Shown here in pieces: positions 1 to 6,164 of a DNA stretch of 16,657 nt; the stretch's first letter is position 1; each line of letters starts with the position of its first letter. The translations under genes were made by a program, and so were the position numbers. The notes below the pieces were generated by a model. That model made no database searches. It saw nothing but the letters and a program-made list of their open reading frames with translations, and was not told the origin of the DNA. The stretch comes from Bacteroidetes bacterium UBA6183 (GTDB lineage Bacteria; Bacteroidota; Bacteroidia; UKL13-3), in the NCBI GenBank assembly GCA_002422865.1, contig DITN01000035.1:1-16657 (forward strand). The letters are read 5' to 3'.

Positions 1-829
1 CTACTCGCCAATATGACGCACTATCGCCTGTTGAATTGTTTATAAATGCATATGGACTATTGATCCATACCGTATCTATGCCCTTGTCGTAGGCGAAGCT
101 TGATATTGGAGGGGCAGACCAAGGGTTACCTCCACCAATAACCCCTGAAAAATTTATGCTTACAGCCAATATTCCTAAGCTAGCTGTTGCTCCAGTTGCT
201 GAAGTTCTATTCACATCAATACTTGTTATAGGCTTAAGGATGTTTGTTGTGTTAATGGCTAAAGCTATTTGAGCCAAATTAGGACCATTGCCAGCACACT
301 CTAATCCATTGGTATTAACATTTACTCGACCAACAGCATTAGCCGCACCGGTAACATTAAACCAATCCGGAAAATTATTGTTGGTAAAAATCTGACTTGT
401 TCCGTCATTAAAATTAACAGTAATATTAGCCACAGAGGACCCACTACCTGTAGTACCCAAAACATAAACAGTGCTAGCCGACCTATATGTTGTAAAACTT
501 AAAGTGGCAGGAGTATTATTAGCTGTTATATACAAGGCATTATTTTGCGTATAATCGTTAAGCGAATACGTTAATCCTGCTGTAATTGCACTATTAATCG
601 TTCTACTCATGGGAAATGCACAAGTGGTTGTAACATTAAAATTTTGCGCTACAAATGCCCAACCGGCCTGATCAAAACCATTGGCCGCATTGGTTGATGC
701 TAATGCTCCGGAATTACCATCAGCAATAACGTCTTTATTGAAACCGGTGAGCCCAACCGGCATGAACTGAGCAAAAGCATTGCTAAAAAAAGAGACAAGA
801 AGAAGAGTTAAAAGATGTTTATTTTTCAT
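1..829 (-). CDS. Secreted protein, N-terminal part (runs off the window)
   Basis: The frame is open from an ATG at 829 to the left edge, giving about 276 codons with no stop, so only the N-terminus is here. It starts with a clear signal peptide of about 21 residues (MKNKHLLTLLLVSFFSNAFAQ), predicting export. The mature part is rich in Asn, Thr, Ser and Ala with few charges, and is likely all-beta. It includes an N-x-T-V-N-F-N-D-G-T stretch followed by P-D-W-F, a pattern I associate with jelly-roll or lectin-like extracellular domains. A glycine-rich linker (S-G-V-I-G-G-G-N-P) precedes a probable second domain at the edge. By analogy with similar Bacteroidota surface proteins it may end in PKD/Ig repeats and a type IX sorting tail, but that part is not visible. 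I do not recognise the family. A 7-bp perfect dyad lies 17-35 nt upstream of the start. Confidence 0.8.
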   Translation of the reverse strand, partial: MKNKHLLTLLLVSFFSNAFAQFMPVGLTGFNKDVIADGNSGALASTNAANGFDQAGWAFVAQNFNVTTTCAFPMSRTINSAITAGLTYSLNDYTQNNALYITANNTPATLSFTTYRSASTVYVLGTTGSGSSVANITVNFNDGTSQIFTNNNFPDWFNVTGAANAVGRVNVNTNGLECAGNGPNLAQIALAINTTNILKPITSIDVNRTSATGATASLGILAVSINFSGVIGGGNPWSAPPISSFAYDKGIDTVWINSPYAFINNSTGDSASYWRV

Positions 830-1385
830 TTCTTTATATGTTGGCATTATCATTCAGTGATAATTAAAGTAGAAATAAAACTATAGAAAATTTGTTGCAA
901 TCTGTTTTAAATAAAGATGTAGATAATCGCGGCTATGAATATTTGATTAAAATATTAAAGACAGGTTTTGAACAATTGAATACAAAAAAATCATAAAACA
1001 TTACTTACAAGCAGTTTAGATCGGCAGCATTTCTGCCAGCATTTAACTTAGTTATTAAAACTTTCGCTTTTACAACACTAAATTAATAAAACTTTAATTG
1101 AATATTAGTAAGGAAAATAAATGAACCACAGACTATTCATTTAATAAGAATTGCAAGGAATGATTCCAAACCCAATTTTGAATATTTTAATTTCAACGAG
1201 ATAAATGTATCACATAATTTTAATACTTGAAGGGGTACACATTCTCAAACAACAACTTTGTTAAAAATATGCAGCATTGAGATTGGCTTTTTAGCAATCA
1301 TGAAACTATCGCAGTTCTATTTTAAAACAAATTGCTTTAAGTATGTAAATCACAATAACAACTCACAGCATTTTATTATGTTTGT
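830..1385. other. AT-rich intergenic gap with no supported gene
   Basis: These 556 bases separate two divergently transcribed genes. I found no convincing small reading frame, tRNA or full -33/-7 promoter in either direction. It contains a perfect dyad at 846-864, a small hairpin (GGCAG, 5-nt loop, CTGCC) at 1023-1037, and a short palindrome GGAATGATTCC at 1156-1166. A TATGTTTG box that matches the Bacteroidota -7 element lies at 1377-1384, directly before the next gene, but has no -33 partner. Confidence 0.6.
846..864 (-). promoter_or_regulatory. Perfect inverted repeat upstream of the secreted-protein gene
   Basis: ATTATCA, five bases, then TGATAAT form a perfect 7-bp dyad of 19 bp, 17-35 nt upstream of the ATG at 829. 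It could be an operator or a 5'-UTR stem-loop. It lacks a T-run, so it is not a terminator. The function is inferred from position only. Confidence 0.35.
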
Positions 1386-2138
1386 ATGATAGGTATGTAC
1401 ATTAACGAAGATGATTTAGTTTTAGTAGCTCCGGTAGCAGGCCATTTACTGGATGATTATCTGGCTCAAGGATATTATCGTTATAGACAATTGCTATTTA
1501 CAACCTTTTATATTGAATACGAAGGATTGTTGCATGACGTATTTTGGTTGCGTACCCATGTACCTTCAATTAAATTAAGTGGATCGGCCAATAAAGTGCT
1601 TAAACAAAACAAGTCGTTTACCTATACCATTATCCCATTGCAAGTAACGCCCGATATGGAGGACTTATTTGCTCTTTACCGCAAACATGTTTCGTTTGAA
1701 CATGCACAAACAGTTCACGATAATTTATTTGGCGAAAGCCGTAACAATATATTTGAATCGTATGTGATAAAAGTATTTGATGGTAAGCAATTAATTGCCT
1801 TTGGTTGTTTTGATAAAGGCGAAAAAAGTATTGCCGGAATTTTAAATGCATATCACCCCAACTACAAAAAATACAGCCTGGGTAAATACTTAATTTTATT
1901 AAAACTACAGTACTGTATCCATCATCAAATAACCTATTACTATACAGGTTACATTGGTATTGGATTACATTATTTTGATTATAAAGTTTTTCCTGATGAA
2001 ACAGCAATACAAGTATTGTTACATGAGCCTCCTATTTGGGTGCCATATAACAAACTAGGAAAATCAGGGTTAGAAGAATTTGGGTTATTGGCCCACATCT
2101 GGCAGGCCAACGAAACCAAAGATGAAATGGAAGAATAA
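1386..2138 (+). CDS. Arginyl/leucyl-tRNA-protein transferase-like protein (GNAT fold)
   Basis: This 250-residue cytoplasmic protein resembles the bacterial Bpt / ATE family, which transfers Leu or Arg from aminoacyl-tRNA to N-termini of proteins to create an N-degron. The best match is the C-terminal GNAT-like half: residues 156-172 (Y-H-P-N-Y-K-K-Y-S-L-G-K-Y-L-I-L-L) followed by T-Y-Y-Y-T-G-Y-I correspond to the family's D-P-x-x-x-x-R-S-L-G-x-x-x-I-L and Y-L-Y-L-G-Y-W-I blocks. Residues 56-75 (R-T-H-V-P-S...S-A-N-K-V-L-K-Q-N) align with the family's C-R-x-C-V-P...S-x-x-Q-R-R-V-L-R-R-N, but the two cysteines are replaced. The N-terminal Cys cluster is missing. An alternative start is the ATG at 1395 (Met4). 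It is convergent with the next gene, with a 5-nt gap. The fold assignment is fairly secure; substrate and donor tRNA are unknown. Confidence 0.65.
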   Translation: MIGMYINEDDLVLVAPVAGHLLDDYLAQGYYRYRQLLFTTFYIEYEGLLHDVFWLRTHVPSIKLSGSANKVLKQNKSFTYTIIPLQVTPDMEDLFALYRKHVSFEHAQTVHDNLFGESRNNIFESYVIKVFDGKQLIAFGCFDKGEKSIAGILNAYHPNYKKYSLGKYLILLKLQYCIHHQITYYYTGYIGIGLHYFDYKVFPDETAIQVLLHEPPIWVPYNKLGKSGLEEFGLLAHIWQANETKDEMEE

Positions 2139-2143
2139 TTAGC

Positions 2144-3661
2144 TTACTGTTTAACAAACTCATAAGATAGATAATCGATAAAATCAGCAACCTTAACGGT
2201 TACGCTTTTTACCTGATTGTTTTCTATTTTAAAACTCAATGGTTCAACTCCGCAGGTAACATCGGTGTAAGTACATAAAAATCTGTTATCGTTTATAAAA
2301 TCTAACTTACCAACGTTATTAGGGTGATGCTCTAGGAACAATTGCAATTTCCCTTTTACCAACTTTACTTCAACCTTACCATAAAGGCTATTGGAGTATG
2401 TTCCGCAATAGTCGTTTAGTTTTAATGCAGGTTTATTTTTTAACGCAATGGTATCTTTAATAGCTTTAATTTTTGTTGCTGTTGCGTCTTTAGCTTTTTG
2501 TGAATTGGTGTAATACATCTCACTCACATTTCTGTATGGCATACCCAAATAAGCTTCTAAAACCTGCTTGCACAACGCATCATACAAGCTGTTTGCATCA
2601 GTATTGGTATAAACAATAACACCTAAGTTTTCTTCAGGTACCAATTCTGTTTTGGTTACAAAGCCATTTGCTCCACCGCTGTGCTCAATAACCCTGCGAC
2701 CGTTGTAATCGTTCATTTGCCAGCCGAGTGTGTACGTTGCAAAATGTTTGCTTTTAAAAAACCTACTATTTACATCATTAACCAGCATGTTTGATTTGCG
2801 TGTTTCGGCAATTACATCAGCAGGAATAATTTGTTTACCATTTAACTGGCCATTGTTTAATTGCAACAAAAGCCAATTTTTCATATCGCCCACACACGAG
2901 TTAATTGAGGCACTTGCACCCATATTATCTATATTGGTTAGCGGCATTTTAACCATTTTACCGTCAACCAAGGTATGTGGTAAACAAGCGTTGTTATCGT
3001 TTACCATAGCTGCATGGGTTGTAGTGGTGCGGTTCATACCCAGTGGCTTAAAAAAACGGTGCAATAAAAAATCATCCCAAGTGGTATCTGTAGTTGCTAA
3101 AATAACTTCACCTGCTGTAATAAATCCAGCATTGCTGTAACCATATTTATACCTAAAAGGATGAACAGGTTTTGTGCGAGATAATCCTTCTACAATTTGT
3201 TTGCGGGTAAGGTTACTTCCCCAATTTAAAAAATCACCTTGAAAAGTTTGTGTGCCCAAACGATGGCATAATAAATCGCGCACAGTACATAGCTGAGTTG
3301 ATGTTTCATCATACAACCTAAAATAGGGCAAATAGGTGGTTACTTTTTCATCAAGAGATAAACGTTTTTCGCTGTTTAACCATGCAACTGCGGTTCCTGT
3401 AAAAGCCTTTGAATTACTGGCTATTTGAAACAACGTATTTTCATCAACTTTACTTTCGGGTTTATCAAACTGTTTTACGCCATAACCTTTTTGCACCACC
3501 ACTTGTCCGTCTTTTACAATAGCTATAGCCAAACCTGGTACTTGCCAGCGTTGCATTTCACGCGTTATAAAAACATCGAGCGAATCCTTTATAAAGGTAG
3601 GTTGTGCAAATGCTTGTACTGAAACGATAAAGGCGCTTATGGTATAAAATAATTTTCTCAT
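2144..3661 (-). CDS. Periplasmic serine hydrolase, class C beta-lactamase family, with C-terminal DUF3471-like domain
   Basis: This 505-residue exported protein starts with a signal peptide ending V-Q-A-F-A-Q (residues 1-20). The beta-lactamase / penicillin-binding-protein fold spans roughly 28-375. Its three active-site motifs are visible: S82-N-S-K85 (nucleophile and general base), Y175-S-N177, and H327-S-G329 in place of K-T-G. The L-L-C-H-R-L-G-T-x-x-F-Q-G-D block (130-143) is typical of the subgroup that carries a C-terminal beta domain; here that is about residues 410-505 (L-N-D-Y-C-G-T-Y-S... onward), resembling DUF3471. Members are usually peptidases or esterases acting on D-amino acid or other small substrates rather than antibiotic-resistance enzymes, so resistance should not be inferred. 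The substrate is unknown. The gene is monocistronic and divergent from the gene at 3747. Confidence 0.9.
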   Translation of the reverse strand: MRKLFYTISAFIVSVQAFAQPTFIKDSLDVFITREMQRWQVPGLAIAIVKDGQVVVQKGYGVKQFDKPESKVDENTLFQIASNSKAFTGTAVAWLNSEKRLSLDEKVTTYLPYFRLYDETSTQLCTVRDLLCHRLGTQTFQGDFLNWGSNLTRKQIVEGLSRTKPVHPFRYKYGYSNAGFITAGEVILATTDTTWDDFLLHRFFKPLGMNRTTTTHAAMVNDNNACLPHTLVDGKMVKMPLTNIDNMGASASINSCVGDMKNWLLLQLNNGQLNGKQIIPADVIAETRKSNMLVNDVNSRFFKSKHFATYTLGWQMNDYNGRRVIEHSGGANGFVTKTELVPEENLGVIVYTNTDANSLYDALCKQVLEAYLGMPYRNVSEMYYTNSQKAKDATATKIKAIKDTIALKNKPALKLNDYCGTYSNSLYGKVEVKLVKGKLQLFLEHHPNNVGKLDFINDNRFLCTYTDVTCGVEPLSFKIENNQVKSVTVKVADFIDYLSYEFVKQ

Positions 3662-3746
3662 ATTGTTTGATGTAAAACTTAATGCAGCAAATCAACTAAA
3701 ATATTTGATATATGTACTTACCTTCGTTGATATATTTAACTGAGCA

Positions 3747-4298
3747 ATGCCCATACTAACCAACAAGTTTGTAAATCATAAACCTAACCCCGATACAGAG
3801 ATATTGATACTTGGTACTTTTACGCACGACCATCCACATTCGGGTGATTTTTTCTTTGGCAGGCCACGCAATTTCTTATGGCATTTATTACCAATTTGCT
3901 TTAAAAATCAACCATTAAAAGATGCAGCTTTAGAAACTAAACAAGCCTTTATGCAAAAGTATAATATAGATTTTATGGATGTAATTGAAACGCTTGAAGT
4001 AGAAGATGGCGAAGAAGAAATAATGGAAGAAGAGTTTGTTGATATTAGCGCAAAAACTTTTTTTGATTTGATAGCAGTGGTTGATCAACTACCTAAACTT
4101 AAAGCAGTATACTTTACACGCAAAACATTTAATGGTATTCCCAATATCAAATCTGAAGTAATGAGGTTAGCCAAACATTGCCACAGCAAACAAATACGCA
4201 TGTGCAAATTAGATACTCCGGCCAGGCATTTTAGCGATGAAAAACAACAACAGTGGATTGATACCATTGTACTGCAAAAAACTTGTTTAAGGGTTTGA
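3747..4298 (+). CDS. Uracil-DNA-glycosylase superfamily protein
   Basis: This 183-residue soluble protein has the two signature regions of the UDG superfamily. Motif 1 is at residues 22-48 (L-G-T-F-T-H...F-F-F-G-R-P-R-N-F-L-W), matching the L-G-S-F-P-S...Y-Y-G-H-P-x-N-x-F-W pattern of the MUG / hypoxanthine-DNA-glycosylase branch. Motif 2 is likely at 155-161 (L-D-T-P-A-R-H), where related enzymes have a S-P-A-N-like loop. An acidic insert (E-V-E-D-G-E-E-E-I-M-E-E-E, about 85-97) sits between them. The expected role is removal of a deaminated or damaged base, starting base-excision repair. The usual catalytic Asn/Asp after motif 1 is not obvious: Thr26-His27-Asp28 replaces the Pro-Ser segment, so activity and base specificity are uncertain. 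It is transcribed alone and followed by a strong hairpin terminator. Confidence 0.65.
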   Translation: MPILTNKFVNHKPNPDTEILILGTFTHDHPHSGDFFFGRPRNFLWHLLPICFKNQPLKDAALETKQAFMQKYNIDFMDVIETLEVEDGEEEIMEEEFVDISAKTFFDLIAVVDQLPKLKAVYFTRKTFNGIPNIKSEVMRLAKHCHSKQIRMCKLDTPARHFSDEKQQQWIDTIVLQKTCLRV

Positions 4299-4345
4299 GG
4301 AAGTTGATTGGCTATTGGTTAATCCGTTAATGAGTTTCTAGTTGA

Positions 4346-4380
4346 TGGTTTGAATGAATTTTAACTTCAAACTATTTTTT
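4346..4380 (+). terminator. Intrinsic terminator after the UDG-family gene
   Basis: TGGTTTGAA (4346-4354) pairs with TTCAAACTA (4366-4374), giving a 9-bp stem with one G-T pair and an 11-nt loop. Six T's follow directly (4375-4380). It lies 48 nt after the stop at 4298. The opposite strand has no T-run, so it should act on the + strand only. Confidence 0.75.
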
Positions 4381-4398
4381 CCGGTTTCGATATTTCTC

Positions 4399-4442
4399 CG
4401 GCACAGCTAATTTTGAAACACAATTCAGCACGGCTAATTTCG
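4399..4442. repeat. Short imperfect direct repeat between convergent genes
   Basis: Two 17-bp copies, 4399-4415 and 4426-4442, match at 14 of 17 positions around a shared GCTAATTT core and are offset by 27 bp. No gene or target-site duplication accompanies them. They could be relics of a degenerate element or chance. Confidence 0.35.
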
Positions 4443-4474
4443 GACTTCTAAGTTTGTTTCTTCTTTAATGAAAC

Positions 4475-4765
4475 TTAAAACACAAACTTCAACCCAATGA
4501 TTACTATGCCGTACAAAAAGGTGGAAAGAATAATGCCTCTTGCCGAATGCAGGTGATTAATGCGTATAAAAAGAAAAAATATACCAAGGTTAATAACGGC
4601 ACACAAACTTAGTAATGGAGAAAGCAAGTTTTGCTCTGCTGCCATGCGAAAAAAGCTACTGAAATTACTGGTACTAAAATTAACAAAATAAAATACCAGC
4701 ACGCCAACAACCGGACCTACTAGACCTGTCGGAATCCCGAGTAATAAACTATCTTTTAACTTCAT
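4475..4765 (-). CDS. Small integral membrane protein downstream of surE
   Basis: The 96-residue protein is mostly hydrophobic, with three predicted membrane segments: about 7-30 (L-L-L-G-I-P-T-G-L-V-G-P-V-V-G-V-L-V-F-Y), 48-70 and 79-96. Between the first two is a short polar stretch (S-T-S-N-F-S-S-F-F-R-M-A-A-E-Q). The start lies only 9 nt after the surE stop, so the two are almost certainly co-transcribed. From memory, small membrane proteins of this type sit directly after surE in many Bacteroidota, often followed by lpxB; lpxB is not present here, and the convergent UDG-family gene follows instead. The function is unknown. Its conserved place suggests a link with SurE or the envelope, but nothing in the sequence proves it. 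Confidence 0.8.
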   Translation of the reverse strand: MKLKDSLLLGIPTGLVGPVVGVLVFYFVNFSTSNFSSFFRMAAEQNLLSPLLSLCAVINLGIFFLFIRINHLHSARGIILSTFLYGIVIIGLKFVF

Positions 4766-4774
4766 GTGCCTTTG

Positions 4775-5557
4775 TTATTTGTTAATACTATTATCCCAAC
4801 TGTTTAATCTTGGCATAGCGTGATGGGCCGTTAAATCAAACATAACCGGAACCACACTTGCATAATTATTAGCCAATGCCCACTCATCAGTATCTTCACC
4901 GATATCGTTATTAATAAATTTACCTGTTAACCAAAAATATTTACGTCCGTTTGGATCCACACGTTCATCAAATTCTTCTTTCCATTTAGCTACCGCTTGC
5001 CTACAAATCCTTACTCCTTTAAATTCGCTTTCGTTTATCTTGGGAATATTAACATTAAGCAATGTTGCGGTTGGCAAACCATGTTCTAAAATATTTTCGG
5101 CAATACGTGTGGCTACTTTTTTTGCCAAACTAAAATCTGCTTCATAAGCAAAATCACACAAACTAAATCCTACTGCCGGAATACCTTCAATAGCCGCTTC
5201 CATAGCAGCACTCATGGTTCCACTATACAATACATTAATACTAGAATTGCTTCCATGGTTAATCCCAGAAACCATTAAATCAGGTTTGCGGTGTAACACC
5301 TTATCAACCGCTAACTTTACGCAATCTGCAGGTGTACCACTGCATTGATATGCTTTAATGTCACCATAAATATCTGTTTGATTTAAACGTAAGGGCTTAC
5401 TTATAGTTACGGCATGGCCCATTGCACTTTGCGGGCTATCAGGGGCTACTATCACAACTTCTCCAAGATGTTTTACAGCATCAACCAGGTTACGTATTCC
5501 CGGGGCTGTAATACCATCATCGTTACTAACTAGAATTAGCGGTTTCTTATGGGTCAT
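4775..5557 (-). CDS. surE: 5'/3'-nucleotidase SurE
   Basis: SurE is a metal-dependent phosphatase that dephosphorylates 5'- and 3'-nucleoside monophosphates and, in some species, short polyphosphate. The 260-residue protein has all family motifs: L-V-S-N-D-D-G-I-T-A-P-G-I (9-21), D-S-P-Q-S-A-M-G-H (40-48), S-G-T-P-A-D-C-V (73-80) and V-S-G-I-N-H-G-S-N (96-104). The metal ligands expected from the Thermotoga enzyme correspond to Asp13, Asp14, Ser44 and Asn100. Length is normal and there is no signal peptide, so it is cytoplasmic. The ATG at 5557 gives the usual short lead before the first strand. A well-formed promoter ends 5 nt before that ATG, predicting almost no leader. It forms an operon with the membrane protein that follows. 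Confidence 0.96.
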   Translation of the reverse strand: MTHKKPLILVSNDDGITAPGIRNLVDAVKHLGEVVIVAPDSPQSAMGHAVTISKPLRLNQTDIYGDIKAYQCSGTPADCVKLAVDKVLHRKPDLMVSGINHGSNSSINVLYSGTMSAAMEAAIEGIPAVGFSLCDFAYEADFSLAKKVATRIAENILEHGLPTATLLNVNIPKINESEFKGVRICRQAVAKWKEEFDERVDPNGRKYFWLTGKFINNDIGEDTDEWALANNYASVVPVMFDLTAHHAMPRLNSWDNSINK

Positions 5558-5562
5558 TAAGG

Positions 5563-5593
5563 CAAAATTAAGAAACTACGCCACACGAACAAG
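5563..5593 (-). promoter_or_regulatory. Bacteroidota-type promoter of surE
   Basis: On the minus strand CTTG (5593-5590), exactly 19 nt, then TAATTTTG (5570-5563) matches the -33 TTTG / -7 TAnnTTTG pattern, with one mismatch in the -33 box. Only CCTTA separates the -7 box from the surE ATG. A G7 tract (5599-5605 on the + strand as C7) sits 5 bp upstream of the -33 box. Confidence 0.7.
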
Positions 5594-5660
5594 TTTTGCC
5601 CCCCCTAACAATTAATTAACTTAAAAATTTAGAAAGTTTTAACAAATGCATAAAGACAAA

Positions 5661-6164
5661 TTAAGATTTGCTGAGTATTTTTAACAAGTCTTCTTCAATA
5701 GTCTTCTCTGTAGTTTCAACGATTTTACCCATCAGTTTTTTATCCTTAAACACCATTATAACCGGTACATATTCAATATTTAATGGTTTGATATCGATTG
5801 AACTGCATTGTTTTTTTCGATCAACACCTATCAATTCTATCTTCTCCCATCCTACCAAATCGGCTACTTTAAACAATTGGGGTACCAATTCATGGCTATC
5901 GCTGCACCAAGTTCCTAAAACTACCAATAAACTGCACTTTTCAAACTTAATCAACTCTTCTACCACACTCATAGCTGGTTTATATTGGTTGTAATTGTCT
6001 TTAAACCATTTAAAACTTTCTAAATCGGTGCGCTGTAATTTACCCTCCAAGTGTTGGATTGAATCCTGTTGTTGTGCCATAACGGTACCAATAAAAAAAA
6101 GACTGAGTAAAAATACACCCAGTCTTTTTGATAAACATTTATTTACGAGATAATGCCTCATCAA
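5661..6164 (-). CDS. Secreted thioredoxin-like protein with CxxS motif
   Basis: The 167-residue protein has a signal peptide with a long basic n-region (M-M-R-H...S-K-R) and hydrophobic core (L-G-V-F-L-L-S-L-F-F-I-G-T-V-M-A), cleaved near A30-Q31, so it acts in the periplasm or outside. The thioredoxin fold covers about 60-165: beta strand L-L-V-V-L, then G-T-W-C87-S-D-S90 where thioredoxins have W-C-G-P-C, and the cis-proline loop Y-V-P134-V. The second active-site cysteine is a serine, so dithiol reductase chemistry is unlikely; a monothiol or binding role fits better. W-C-S-D-S proteins recur in Bacteroidota. The ATG at 6164 (or 6161) lies inside the end of the metalloprotease gene, a 26-nt overlap, and no later ATG would keep the signal peptide. 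A terminator hairpin lies within codons 12-23. Confidence 0.82.
   Translation of the reverse strand: MMRHYLVNKCLSKRLGVFLLSLFFIGTVMAQQQDSIQHLEGKLQRTDLESFKWFKDNYNQYKPAMSVVEELIKFEKCSLLVVLGTWCSDSHELVPQLFKVADLVGWEKIELIGVDRKKQCSSIDIKPLNIEYVPVIMVFKDKKLMGKIVETTEKTIEEDLLKILSKS
6093..6129 (-). terminator. Intrinsic terminator of the metalloprotease gene, inside the next coding region
   Basis: On the minus strand AAAAAGACTGGGT (6129-6117) pairs with ACTCAGTCTTTTT (6108-6096). The stem has 13 bp with one G-T pair and an 8-nt loop, and it runs into eight T's (6100-6093). It begins 10 nt after the metalloprotease stop at 6139. The same bases encode residues 12-24 of the thioredoxin-like protein's signal peptide, so it should reduce read-through into that gene. 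Confidence 0.72.

Noticed and set aside
1023..1037. GGCAG-CATTT-CTGCC hairpin as a terminator or small RNA
   Set aside because: The stem is only 5 bp with no T-run and no promoter nearby.
1377..1384. TATGTTTG as a promoter -7 box for the transferase-like gene
   Set aside because: It matches TAnnTTTG but there is no TTG about 19 nt upstream, and it would put the transcription start at or inside the first codon; only Met4 at 1395 would then be usable.
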